Positions 8,708-16,582 of a DNA stretch of 64,000 nt are shown here, piece by piece. The stretch's first letter is position 1; each line of letters starts with the position of its first letter. The stretch comes from Phreatobacter oligotrophus (GTDB taxonomy: Bacteria; Pseudomonadota; Alphaproteobacteria; Rhizobiales; Phreatobacteraceae). The stretch spans positions 62,001 to 126,000 of the forward strand of contig NZ_PZZL01000003.1 of the NCBI RefSeq assembly GCF_003046185.1, in the 5' to 3' direction. Under the pieces are notes generated by a model. It was given only the letters and a program-made list of their open reading frames with translations. It ran no database searches and was not told the origin of the DNA. The translations under genes were made by a program, and so were the position numbers.

Positions 8708-9588
8708 CAGTACTGGACCTTGCGCTCGATGTAGCGGAACTGGATGGCGGTCAGCCCGATCACCAGCACCATCAGGACCACCGACTGGGCGGCCGAGCCG
8801 CCGAGGTCGCCGCCGAGGCGGCCGTCGGAGAAGACCTTGTAGACCAACGTCGTGGTGCCCTGGGCGGGGCCGCCGCCGGTGACGGAATCGATGATGCCGA
8901 ACGTGTCGAAGAAGACGTAGACGATGTTGACGACCAGCAGGAAGAAGGTGGTCGGCGACAGCAGCGGGAAGATCACCGTCCAGAAGCGCCGGACGGGCCG
9001 GGCGCCGTCGATGGCGGCGGCCTCGATCACGCTCTTGGGGATCGACTGCAGGCCGGCGAGGAAGAAGAGGAAGTTGTAGCTGATCTGCTTCCAGGTCGCC
9101 GCCATGACCACCAGCGCCATGGCGTGGTTGGCATTGAGCTGCGGGTTCCAGTCGAAGCCGAGCGCCCGGATGGACTGCGCCACGAGGCCGAGGGACGGCT
9201 GGAACATGAACAGCCAGAGCACGCCGGCAATGGCCGGGGCCACCGCATAGGGCCACATCAGGAAGGTCTTGTAGGCGCCGATGCCCTTGATCTGCTTGTC
9301 GGCCTGGACCGCGAGCAGCAGCGACAGCGATAGCGAGAAGACGGTGACGAGGGTCGAGAAGACCAGGGTCGTCAGCATCGACCGGTAGTAGTCGGGATTG
9401 GCGAAGAGGACGGCGTAGTTCTCGAACCAGACGAACTCGGTCGACAGGCCGAAGGCGTCCTGGATCAGGAAGGACTGCCAGACGGCCTGAGCCGCCGGCC
9501 AGTAGAAGAAGATGATGGTGATGAGGAGCTGCGGCATCAGCAGCGCGTAAGGCAGGATCTTGCCGTCGAAAACGACGCGCTTTTCCAT
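8707..9588 (-). CDS. ugpA: sn-glycerol-3-phosphate ABC transporter permease UgpA
   Basis: A 293-residue permease of the MalF type, similar in length to E. coli UgpA. It has six predicted membrane spans and an EAA loop reading SVIEAAAIDGARPVRRF. The start at 9588 (MEKRVVFDGK) is preceded by GAGGGG; longer upstream reading is intergenic. It is separated from ugpB by 66 nt that include a stable hairpin, and is coupled to ugpE by a one-base overlap. Confidence 0.94.
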   Translation of the reverse strand: MEKRVVFDGKILPYALLMPQLLITIIFFYWPAAQAVWQSFLIQDAFGLSTEFVWFENYAVLFANPDYYRSMLTTLVFSTLVTVFSLSLSLLLAVQADKQIKGIGAYKTFLMWPYAVAPAIAGVLWLFMFQPSLGLVAQSIRALGFDWNPQLNANHAMALVVMAATWKQISYNFLFFLAGLQSIPKSVIEAAAIDGARPVRRFWTVIFPLLSPTTFFLLVVNIVYVFFDTFGIIDSVTGGGPAQGTTTLVYKVFSDGRLGGDLGGSAAQSVVLMVLVIGLTAIQFRYIERKVQY

Positions 9589-9610
9589 GACGATCCCCTC
9601 AGACGGCACC

Positions 9611-9632
9611 GGGGCGGGCTGAGGCCCGCCCC
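9611..9632 (-). other. Intercistronic hairpin between ugpB and ugpA
   Basis: A perfect 9-bp stem (GGGGCGGGC / GCCCGCCCC) with a TGAG/CTCA loop lies 22 nt after the ugpB stop. Hairpins after the solute-binding-protein cistron often protect its mRNA and raise its level above the permeases. No T-run follows, so full termination is unlikely. Confidence 0.5.
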
Positions 9633-9654
9633 GATCCGATAGACACAATGATGG

Positions 9655-10974
9655 TCAGCGCGAAACGGTGCGCTCGAACTGCCGGAGCATGGTGTTGCCG
9701 CGCGACACGGCGGCGTCGAGAGCCGCCTGGGCGCTCTTCTGGCCGGCCAGCGCCGCCTCGATCTCCTCGGCCCAGACGTCACGCATCTGCACCATGTTGC
9801 CGAGACGCAGGCCGCGGGAGTTCTCGGTCGGCGGCTTGTTGTTCAGCTGCAGGATCGGCGTCTCGAGATAGGGGTTCTCGCGGTAGAAACCGGAGGCCTT
9901 CACTTGCTCGTAGGCGGCCTGCGTGATCGGCAGGTAGCCGGAGTCGGTGTGGAGACGAGCCTGACGATCCGTCTGCGACAGGAAGGCGAGGAACTTCGCC
10001 ACGCCACGATATTCGGCCGCCGGCTTGCCGCCCATGACCCACAGCGAGGCGCCGCCCAGCGTCGCATTCTGCGGCGCGCCGGCAACGTCCGGATAGTAGG
10101 GCATCGGGGCATTGGCCCAGTCGAACTTCGCGTTGGCCTTGACGTTGCCGTAGAAGCCCGAGGAGGTCAGGAAGATCGGGCATTCGCCGGAGGTGAAGCG
10201 GCCCTCGCCGGTATTGGTGCGGCCCGAATAGGAGAAGGTGTTGTCGCGCTGCAGGTCGATGAGGTTCTGCAGGTGGCGGACATGCAGCGGCGAGTTGAAG
10301 CGCAGCTCGGTGTCGAAGCCGTCGATGCCGTTGGCGCGGGTGGCGAGCGGCACGTTGTGCCAGAGCGAGAACTGCTCGACGTTCAGCCAGGTGATCCAGG
10401 CCGAGGAGAAGCCGCACTTGTCGAAGCCGGCGGCGCGCAGCTTCTTGGCCGCTTCGAACACTTCCGGCCAGGTCTTCGGCGGGGCGTCCGGATTGAGGCC
10501 GGCGCGGCGGAAGGCGTCCTTGTTGTACCACATCACCGAGGACGAGGAGTTGAACGGGAAGGACAGCATCTCGCCGCGGGAGGTCGAATAGTAGCCGGCG
10601 ACGGCGGGCAGGTAGGCCTTCGGATCGAAGGGCTCGTTGGCCTCGGCCATCAGCTGGAACACCGGCTTGATGGCGCCGCGGGCGGCCATCATCGTGGCGG
10701 TGCCGACCTCGAAGACCTGGAGGATGTGCGGGGCGTTGCCGGCGCGGAACGCCGCGATACCGGCATTCATCGTGTCGGGGTAGGAGCCCTTGTAGACCGG
10801 CACGACGCGGAACTCGGTCTGGGTGGCGTTGAAGTCCTGCGCAAGCTTGTTGACGACGTCATTGTTGACGCCGGTCATGGCATGCCACCACTGGATCTCG
10901 ACCTGGGCTGCCGCCGGAGTAGCGGCCATCATGGCTGCGGCCGTGGCCGCGAGCATGAAACGACGGTTGAACAT
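9655..10974 (-). CDS. ugpB: sn-glycerol-3-phosphate-binding periplasmic protein UgpB
   Basis: A 439-residue periplasmic binding protein, close to the length of E. coli UgpB. A Sec signal peptide is visible (positive MFNRR, hydrophobic stretch, cleavage likely after TPAAA at residue 23). The mature part opens EIQWWHAMTGVNND and contains FNSSSSVMWYNKDAF and GGASLWVMGGK, typical of UgpB. The start at 10974 has a good GGGAGG ribosome-binding site. It is the first gene of ugpBAEC. With UgpAEC it would scavenge glycerol-3-phosphate and glycerophosphodiesters, a classic phosphate-starvation function that fits the PHO-like boxes upstream. Confidence 0.95.
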   Translation of the reverse strand: MFNRRFMLAATAAAMMAATPAAAQVEIQWWHAMTGVNNDVVNKLAQDFNATQTEFRVVPVYKGSYPDTMNAGIAAFRAGNAPHILQVFEVGTATMMAARGAIKPVFQLMAEANEPFDPKAYLPAVAGYYSTSRGEMLSFPFNSSSSVMWYNKDAFRRAGLNPDAPPKTWPEVFEAAKKLRAAGFDKCGFSSAWITWLNVEQFSLWHNVPLATRANGIDGFDTELRFNSPLHVRHLQNLIDLQRDNTFSYSGRTNTGEGRFTSGECPIFLTSSGFYGNVKANAKFDWANAPMPYYPDVAGAPQNATLGGASLWVMGGKPAAEYRGVAKFLAFLSQTDRQARLHTDSGYLPITQAAYEQVKASGFYRENPYLETPILQLNNKPPTENSRGLRLGNMVQMRDVWAEEIEAALAGQKSAQAALDAAVSRGNTMLRQFERTVSR

Positions 10975-11062
10975 GAAATAAACCTCCCAACGGACGCCTT
11001 GCGGCGGCGGTGCGGCTTGCGGCAAGGGCCGCGCCGTTCTGGGTCCGCCAGACGACGGACGG

Positions 11063-11091
11063 GTGACAGTTTAGTGAAGGTTCGATGACAA
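11063..11091 (-). promoter_or_regulatory. Triple PHO-box-like direct repeat upstream of ugpB
   Basis: On the minus strand three 7-mers are spaced by exactly 4 nt: TTGTCAT (11091-11085), CCTTCAC (11080-11074) and CTGTCAC (11069-11063), with spacers CGAA and TAAA. This is the PhoB half-site pattern (CTGTCAT-like heptamers in 11-bp register with AT-rich spacers). It sits about 88 nt upstream of the ugpB start, which supports PhoB activation of the operon under phosphate limitation. Confidence 0.75.
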
Positions 11092-11165
11092 CGTAAGGGG
11101 CGCTATGTCCAGCCTGCGCGGCCCGGATCGCCGCGATTTATCCACACGAACCATGCCGGAACGCC

Positions 11166-11642
11166 TCAAACCCGGTGATAGGGATGGCCGGAGAGGATCG
11201 TGACGGCGCGGTAGAGCTGCTCCATCGCCATGACGCGCACGAGCTGGTGCGGCCAGGTCATGGCGCCGAAGGAGAGCACGAGGTCAGCCTCGGCGCGCAG
11301 CGGCGCATCGAGCCCGTCAGGTCCACCGATGACGATGGTCGCGGCCTCCTCCGAGGCATCCTTCCAGCGTCCAATCTGTGCGGCGAAGTCGGCGCTGCCG
11401 AGGCTCTTGCCGCGCTCGTCGAGCAGCACGAGCCGTCCGGCCTTCGCGCGGCGGATGGCGGTGGCTTCCTCCGCCTTGCGGGCGGCCACGTCGGCCGCGC
11501 GGCTTTCGTCGAGCGTGATCGCCTCCACACCGCGGAAGCCAAGCGCCTTGCCGGCCTTGGCGGCGCGGTCCTGGTAGCGGGCGGCGAGCTCGGTTTCCGG
11601 GCCCGCCTTGGTGCGGCCGACGGCAAGAAGGATCAGGCGCAT
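11166..11642 (-). CDS. rlmH: 23S rRNA (pseudouridine1915-N3)-methyltransferase RlmH
   Basis: A 158-residue SPOUT-class methyltransferase that methylates pseudouridine 1915 in helix 69 of 23S rRNA. The start MRLILLAVGRTKAGPE, the cofactor knot loop VIGGPDGLD and the C-terminal SFGAMTWPHQLVRVMAMEQL are family hallmarks. It follows rsfS on the same strand by 52 nt, the usual arrangement in alphaproteobacteria. Confidence 0.95.
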   Translation of the reverse strand: MRLILLAVGRTKAGPETELAARYQDRAAKAGKALGFRGVEAITLDESRAADVAARKAEEATAIRRAKAGRLVLLDERGKSLGSADFAAQIGRWKDASEEAATIVIGGPDGLDAPLRAEADLVLSFGAMTWPHQLVRVMAMEQLYRAVTILSGHPYHRV

Positions 11643-11694
11643 GGCATGAGCCGCATCGATGCTCCGCGGCGCCGGCGCCGATCAGCCGATGATG

Positions 11695-12153
11695 TCAGCC
11701 GGCGAGCCGGTCGCCCGGACGGGCGGCGGACCACATCTTCTCGAGATTGTAGAAGGCGCGGACCTCGGGCCGGAAGACATGGACGATGACGTCGCCCGCA
11801 TCGACGAGGACCCAGTCGCAGGCCGGCAGGCCCTCGACACGGACCTGGCCGACGCCGGCTTCCTTCAGCGCCTTCATCAGATAGTCGGCGAGCGCGCCGA
11901 CATGGCGGTGTGAACGGCCCGAGGACACCACCATCGCATCGGCGATGGAGGTCTTGCCCTTGAGGTCGATCGCCTGGATCTCCTCGGCCTTGTTCTCTTC
12001 CAAGGTGTCGAGGACGAGTTTGAGGACGTCCGCGGGCGCGGTGCTGGCCGTCGGAGTCCCGGTGGGCGGCGCGCTGGCGGCCGAACCCGGCAGGGTTGTG
12101 GTGGACAGGGTCCAATCCTCTCTGCTTCGCGCCGCAAGGGCGCAACGAACCAC
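11695..12153 (-). CDS. rsfS: Ribosomal silencing factor RsfS
   Basis: RsfS binds ribosomal protein uL14 and blocks subunit joining when cells slow growth. The conserved core is clear: IQAIDLKGKTSIADAMVVSSGRSHRHV, split by the family's DxVV/SG pattern, then VRVEGLPACDWVLVDAGDVIVHVF and EVRAFYNLEKMW. The start is uncertain. GTG at 12153 gives 152 residues but no ribosome-binding site. CTG at 12108 is preceded by AGAGAGG at good spacing and would give 137 residues starting (M)STTTLPG. It is followed by rlmH. Confidence 0.92.
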   Translation of the reverse strand: MVRCALAARSREDWTLSTTTLPGSAASAPPTGTPTASTAPADVLKLVLDTLEENKAEEIQAIDLKGKTSIADAMVVSSGRSHRHVGALADYLMKALKEAGVGQVRVEGLPACDWVLVDAGDVIVHVFRPEVRAFYNLEKMWSAARPGDRLAG

Positions 12154-12319
12154 ATCATAGCCGAAAACGTGACGTTTGAAAAACCGTTCCTCATCCGGAG
12201 CGGTTGACCCGGCGGCCGAATGCCCCGATCTGAGGGCGATGAGGTGCGCGATCCGCAGCATGAGCCCGGCCGGGGCTTCCGACCTCACCGCCTGGGTCCA
12301 AGCGGTGAGCGGACGGCTC

Positions 12320-12661
12320 ATGCCGCTCCTGCTGCCCCTTCTCCTCGCCCTCGGCCTCGGCATCGCGACGGCTCCCGACGCCCGCCATGCAGGGCCGGAC
12401 CTGGCCGGCGGCTGGGAGCGGCAGGCCGATCTCACTGCCGTCCTGCGGCCCGCCGCTGCGATGCGCGCCGCGATGCGGCCTGCGGTGGCGAAGCCCGGAG
12501 CCGGCGCCGATGCCGGCGACGATCGTATCGCGCCACCCCGTCCCGACGTTGCCGCTCTCGCCGAGAGGGGCCATCGGGCCGCGCCTCAGCCCCCGGCAGC
12601 CCCTGCCGCCGGTGAGGGCGTCCGGCGCCTTCGCCCCGAGCCGCGCGCGCCGCCGGCCTGA
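12320..12661 (+). CDS. Possible secreted hypothetical protein
   Basis: A 113-residue frame with GC-rich third positions like its neighbours. It starts with a strongly hydrophobic stretch (MPLLLPLLLALGLGIATAP), which could be a signal peptide, followed by an Ala/Pro/Arg-rich tail with no recognisable domain. The frame is open upstream, with other ATGs at 12239 and 12260. It is divergent from rsfS. I do not recognise it, and it may be a chance ORF in GC-rich DNA. Confidence 0.35.
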   Translation: MPLLLPLLLALGLGIATAPDARHAGPDLAGGWERQADLTAVLRPAAAMRAAMRPAVAKPGAGADAGDDRIAPPRPDVAALAERGHRAAPQPPAAPAAGEGVRRLRPEPRAPPA

Positions 12662-12767
12662 GCCCGCGCCAGCACACCCCATCCCTTCATCCGCCACGCA
12701 TCCGGCCGCCCGCTCGGGCGGCGATGCCACGCCCTGCCGTGGCCGTGGCCCGTATCGAGCACATTCC

Positions 12768-13022
12768 ATGTCCCTGCAGCATCAGGCCAACCCGCGCCCC
12801 GCCGCGCCCATCGTCATCGACCATGAGCCCCTCGCCGCTCCGGCCCGCGAGACCGCACGAGAACCCGCTGCGCCGCCCACCGGGCCACGGCGGCGCGAGG
12901 ACGATTTCGACGTCCTCGCCCTGGCACCCTCGCGCTACGACCACATCGACAGGCTCTATCGCAACGTCGTGCTGGTCCTCTTCGCCATCGGGCTCGCCGT
13001 CGGCTTCTGGTTCAAGAGCTGA
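12768..13022 (+). CDS. Small hypothetical protein with one C-terminal membrane helix
   Basis: An 84-residue protein. The first 60 residues are polar and Pro/Ala/Arg-rich. The last 20 form a single hydrophobic helix (VVLVLFAIGLAVGFWF) with a short Lys-Ser end, so it would be a tail-anchored inner-membrane protein. The start at 12768 (MSLQHQ) has only a weak ribosome-binding site. The patterned hydrophobicity and conserved-looking YDHIDRLYRN juxtamembrane stretch suggest a real gene. Function unknown. Confidence 0.55.
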   Translation: MSLQHQANPRPAAPIVIDHEPLAAPARETAREPAAPPTGPRRREDDFDVLALAPSRYDHIDRLYRNVVLVLFAIGLAVGFWFKS

Positions 13023-13057
13023 TGCGGCACGGGGCGGCGGCCCGCCGCCGCCCCGGC

Positions 13058-13103
13058 TTGACAGGGGAGGCCTTCACCTCAATACTTAACTAATACGTTA
13101 AGT
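13058..13103 (+). promoter_or_regulatory. Promoter with overlapping ArsR-like palindromic operator
   Basis: A consensus -35 TTGACA (13058-13063) is followed after 17 nt by AATACT (13081-13086). Over and just after the -10 lies a perfect 7-bp inverted repeat, ACTTAAC-N6-GTTAAGT (13084-13103). The palindrome would block RNA polymerase when bound. Its form resembles operators of ArsR-family repressors that control SRPBCC/VOC gene clusters, but no repressor gene is adjacent here. Confidence 0.65.
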
Positions 13104-13162
13104 GAATACCGCCGGCGTCCGCGCCGCGCTCCCCCACTCACCCCTTTCGAAAGGCGCCCGCC

Positions 13163-13591
13163 ATGACCGACCGCCAGGTCCCCGCCAAGGCCGTGATCCC
13201 CCATCTCAACGTCGAGGGCGCCGCAGCGGCCATTGCCTTCTATGCCGAAGCGCTCGGTGCGGAGGAGCTTTCGCGGATGCCGTCCCAGGATGGCAAGCGC
13301 CTCCTGCATGCCGACCTGCTGATCAACGGCTCGCACGTCTTCCTTCACGACGATTTCCCGGAACATAGCTTCCCCGGCACCAATTTCGGCGCTCCGCCGC
13401 GCATCGGCGGCAGCTCCGTCACGATTCACCTGCGGGTGGAGAGCTGCGACGCCTGGTACGAGCGGGCGATGAAGGCCGGCGCCACCACGGTCATGGCGCC
13501 GCACGATGCCTTCTGGGGCGACCGCTATGGTCAGGTGGTCGATCCCTTCGGCCATTCCTGGAGCTTTGCCCATCCGCTGGCGAAGGCATGA
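13163..13591 (+). CDS. VOC family protein (PhnB/glyoxalase-like)
   Basis: A 142-residue protein of the vicinal-oxygen-chelate fold, PhnB/YxeE subgroup. It begins AVIPHLNVEGAAAAIAFYAEALGAEE and ends with the typical DRYGQVVDPFGHSWSFAHP, containing the conserved D-P-F-G-H metal-site segment. Members are often annotated as glyoxalase-like or bleomycin-resistance-like, but the reaction is unknown. It is the first gene of a three-gene plus-strand cluster under an operator-bearing promoter; its stop overlaps the next start (ATGA). Confidence 0.88.
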   Translation: MTDRQVPAKAVIPHLNVEGAAAAIAFYAEALGAEELSRMPSQDGKRLLHADLLINGSHVFLHDDFPEHSFPGTNFGAPPRIGGSSVTIHLRVESCDAWYERAMKAGATTVMAPHDAFWGDRYGQVVDPFGHSWSFAHPLAKA

Positions 13592-14142
13592 CGACCAGCG
13601 CCATGAAAGGACCTCGCCGCATGCTCTATGCCCTCGTCGCCATCGCCGTGCTCATCAGCGGCGCCCTCGCCTACGCCGCCACGCGGCCCGACCATTTCCG
13701 CCTCGAGCGATCGACAATGATCGCGGCGCCGCCGGAGCGCATCCAGCCGCTCATCGCCGACTTCCGGCAATGGCCGCGCTGGTCGCCGTGGGAGGAAAAG
13801 GACCCGTCCATGACCAGGACCCTGTCCGGCGCCGAGAGCGGCGTCGGCGCGGTCTATGACTGGAGCGGCAACGGCAAGGTCGGCACGGGCCGCATGGAGA
13901 TCCTGTCGGCGGAGCCGCGGGCCGTCGCCATCCAGCTCGACTTCCTCAAGCCCTTCGAGGCGCACAACCGCGCGGAGTTCACGCTCGTCCCGGGTCCTGA
14001 GGGCACCCGCGTCACCTGGGCCATGTCCGGCCCCCAGCCCTTCATGGCGAAGCTGATGAGCCTCGTCTTCGACATGGAGCGCGTGGTCGGGCCGGACTTC
14101 GAGGCGGGCCTGGCGAAACTCAAGCGCCAGGCGGAGGGCTGA
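13588..14142 (+). CDS. SRPBCC family protein with N-terminal membrane anchor
   Basis: A 184-residue START/polyketide-cyclase-like (SRPBCC) protein. One hydrophobic helix near residues 12-30 (MLYALVAIAVLISGALAYAA) precedes the helix-grip domain, which has the typical opening FRLERSTMIAAPPERIQPLIADFRQWPRWSPWE and ends in a long amphipathic helix (MERVVGPDFEAGLAKL). It would bind a hydrophobic ligand in its cavity. The start overlaps the VOC gene stop by four bases. Confidence 0.85.
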   Translation: MTTSAMKGPRRMLYALVAIAVLISGALAYAATRPDHFRLERSTMIAAPPERIQPLIADFRQWPRWSPWEEKDPSMTRTLSGAESGVGAVYDWSGNGKVGTGRMEILSAEPRAVAIQLDFLKPFEAHNRAEFTLVPGPEGTRVTWAMSGPQPFMAKLMSLVFDMERVVGPDFEAGLAKLKRQAEG

Positions 14143-14200
14143 CTCCGCTCTCAGCCGTCCCCCGACAACCATCCCCCCAAGACCAACAGGAGGAACGACC

Positions 14201-14683
14201 ATGTTCGGAGAACCGCAAGGCGAGCATCGCTGGCTCGACCGCTTTCTCGGCACCTGGACCTATGAGCACGAATGCCAGCCGGACCCGGACCAGCCGGTCC
14301 AGAAGCTCAAGGGCCGCCAGACCTTCACCTCGCTCGGCGGCTTCTGGATCCTCGGCGACGGCACCGGCGAGATGCCGGGAGGGGGCGAGGCGAAGATGCT
14401 GCTCACCATCGGCTATGACCCGGCACGCAAGCGCTATGTCGGCTCATGGATCGGTTCGATGATGCCGAACCTCTGGGTCTACGAGGGCGCTGTCGACGCC
14501 TCGGGCCGCATCCTCACCCTGCAGGCCGACGGCCCGTCCTTCTCGGGCGATGGCACCATCGCCACCTATCAGGACATCGTCGAGGTGATCACCGACGACC
14601 ACTATCGCTTCCGCTCGCAGGTGCGGCAGCCCGACGGCTCCTGGCACGTCTTCATGGAGGCCGACTACCGCCGCGCCGCCTGA
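14201..14683 (+). CDS. DUF1579 family protein
   Basis: A 160-residue protein of the DUF1579 family, a lipocalin-like beta-barrel fold of unknown activity. Family features are RWLDRFLGTWTYEHEC at the start, the central GYDPARKRYVGSWIGSMMPN and FRSQVRQPDGSWHVFMEADYRR at the end. A strong AGGAGG ribosome-binding site precedes the ATG. It completes the VOC-SRPBCC-DUF1579 cluster; such trios recur in alphaproteobacteria and are usually linked with an ArsR repressor. Confidence 0.88.
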   Translation: MFGEPQGEHRWLDRFLGTWTYEHECQPDPDQPVQKLKGRQTFTSLGGFWILGDGTGEMPGGGEAKMLLTIGYDPARKRYVGSWIGSMMPNLWVYEGAVDASGRILTLQADGPSFSGDGTIATYQDIVEVITDDHYRFRSQVRQPDGSWHVFMEADYRRAA

Positions 14684-14685
14684 CC

Positions 14686-16200
14686 TCAGACGCGCTTGCG
14701 CAGCAGCAGGATCACCGCGACGGGCACGACGAAGCCGATGACCGTCGCGGTGATGAGGAGATCACCCAACTCGCCGTAATGGCCGCGGTTCACCGTGAAG
14801 ATGTGGTTCAGATACTTGGTCTGAAGCTGGCCTGCGACGAGCGCGAGGTTCATCAGCGAGGCCATCAGCGCGAACCACGTGGCCCGCTGCCCGTCGGGCG
14901 CATAATAGGCGATGAGCGTCAGCATCGGGATCATCGCGAGATCGGCGAAGGGCGAGGTCGTCGCCGCGTCCACCACGGCGATGGTGCGGGCCCCGAAGCC
15001 GAAGGTCGCCTCGGTCCAGTTGGCGAGGCCGTAGAACAGGCCGATATTCGGCAGCGACAGGATCGTGCCGGCCACGGCGATCCAGAACAGCACCGTCGTG
15101 ACGGAATATTCGGTGAGCTGGCGGGAGAACAGCCACATGGCGCCGATGGCGATGATGGCCGAGGTCTGGCGCAGGATGCCGTAGAAGGCCTCGTCGAACT
15201 TGAGGACGTCGAGGGTCCACCAGAAATAGCCGTCGCCGACGCCGGGTGTCGCACGGAAGGCGAAGATGATGATCGAGGCGAAGATGATCGCCTGACGGGT
15301 CTTCGGCTCCACGTCGCGGGTGACCATGTGCAGCATGGTCAGCACCACCGCCATCGAGACGACGAAGACCAGCTCCTGCGCGAAGGGCACGCGCAGAAGC
15401 GCCGTGCCGACGACGAAGGTGCCGAAGGCCAGGCCTCCGCCGAGGATGCGCCAGTCGAGCGGCTGGCCCTCCCCGGTCTCGCCGCGGGCGAACATCACCC
15501 CGGTGATGGAGATGAGCGGAATGGCGAGGCCGAAGAGGAAGACATGCTCGCGGCTGAAATGATGCGCCAGCCAGCCCGAGAGCCCGGCCACGGACAGGAT
15601 GCCGATGCCGAGCGCGAGACGGCCGAGCACCTGCACCATCGCGAGGTCGGTGCGGATGTCGGCATCGGGCCGCGGCTGGCCGCTCTCGTCGACACGATCG
15701 ACGACCTCGGAGGACATGGCATCGGCGACGACATCCTGGATGACCGCCCCCAGCACGATCGCAACGGCGCCGAGCACATAGGCGTCATCGGCGGGCAGGA
15801 GCCTGAACCAGCCGCCGGCAGCCCCTGCCAGGATGATGAGGCCCGTTCCGGTGAATCCCGCGCCGATCAGCACATAGGCGCGTCGCCGCGAGCCGAAGAT
15901 GGCGACGCCGTCGACCAGCTGGCCGAAAACCATCTTGATGGTCCAGGGCAGGCTCAGCCAGACCGCGACGCCCGCAAGCTCGGCCGGCGAGAGCGACAGG
16001 CTCTCCTTCACCCACATGTCCCGCGACACGTCGATGATGCCGAGCGCCCCATAGGCGAAATAGACCATGAGCAGCGGCACGTACGCCGCCCGCACCGCGC
16101 GGACGGGCCGCATGATCCCGTCCTGCCACAGGGCGGCAAGGCGCGACCGCAGGCCAGTCTCGGCCGGGGCTGGGCCCGGCGCGGTGGTCGATTCTGTCAC
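14686..16200 (-). CDS. BT1-like folate/biopterin MFS transporter
   Basis: A 504-residue membrane protein with about 12 to 14 hydrophobic spans. It resembles the BT1/folate-biopterin transporter branch of the MFS, with ISRDMWVKE-like DVSRDMWVKE, LSLPWTIKMVFGQLVDGVAIFG, VIQDVVADAMSSEVVDR and the late FADLAMIPMLTLIAYYAP. It would be an inner-membrane symporter; folate or pterin specificity is a family extrapolation. It converges on the DUF1579 gene with a 2-bp gap. Confidence 0.78.
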   Translation of the reverse strand: MTESTTAPGPAPAETGLRSRLAALWQDGIMRPVRAVRAAYVPLLMVYFAYGALGIIDVSRDMWVKESLSLSPAELAGVAVWLSLPWTIKMVFGQLVDGVAIFGSRRRAYVLIGAGFTGTGLIILAGAAGGWFRLLPADDAYVLGAVAIVLGAVIQDVVADAMSSEVVDRVDESGQPRPDADIRTDLAMVQVLGRLALGIGILSVAGLSGWLAHHFSREHVFLFGLAIPLISITGVMFARGETGEGQPLDWRILGGGLAFGTFVVGTALLRVPFAQELVFVVSMAVVLTMLHMVTRDVEPKTRQAIIFASIIIFAFRATPGVGDGYFWWTLDVLKFDEAFYGILRQTSAIIAIGAMWLFSRQLTEYSVTTVLFWIAVAGTILSLPNIGLFYGLANWTEATFGFGARTIAVVDAATTSPFADLAMIPMLTLIAYYAPDGQRATWFALMASLMNLALVAGQLQTKYLNHIFTVNRGHYGELGDLLITATVIGFVVPVAVILLLRKRV

Positions 16201-16268
16201 GATGAGAACCCCGGGCGGTGGAGACGCCTGTCTTCCACCCGCCCGTGCATCACGTCAATGCCGCCGGC

Positions 16269-16463
16269 TCAGCCGGCGTGGCAGGCCGTGCCCTTCGGCG
16301 CCTTGGCGCAGGCGACGGCGCCCAGCGTCTCGGCGATGCGCTCCTCGCCGGCCTTGCGCGAGGCGACCGGCCATTCGGCGACCACCTCGTCATGGCGGCG
16401 GAACACGACCTTGAAGGGGCGCGCCTTGAATGCGGTGGGGCGAATGTCTGCCGTCAACGTCAT
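16269..16463 (-). CDS. Conserved small hypothetical protein
   Basis: A 64-residue protein with two Cys near its C-terminus (GAVACAKAPKGTACHAG). The start at 16463 (MTLTADIRP) has a strong GAGGGAGG ribosome-binding site, which favours a real gene over the longer frame reaching 16568. No membrane helix or known domain is visible. It lies between the BT1-like transporter and a methyltransferase, all on the minus strand. Function unknown. Confidence 0.6.
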   Translation of the reverse strand: MTLTADIRPTAFKARPFKVVFRRHDEVVAEWPVASRKAGEERIAETLGAVACAKAPKGTACHAG

Positions 16464-16582
16464 TGCGACCTCCCTCTGCGACTGCTTTGCGATACGTCCG
16501 CAGGGAACAAAATGGTCACGGCGACAGTGTGGCGCATCCCCGAACTTTTCCGTGGCGCGATCACACAATTGCGAGCAGCCGG

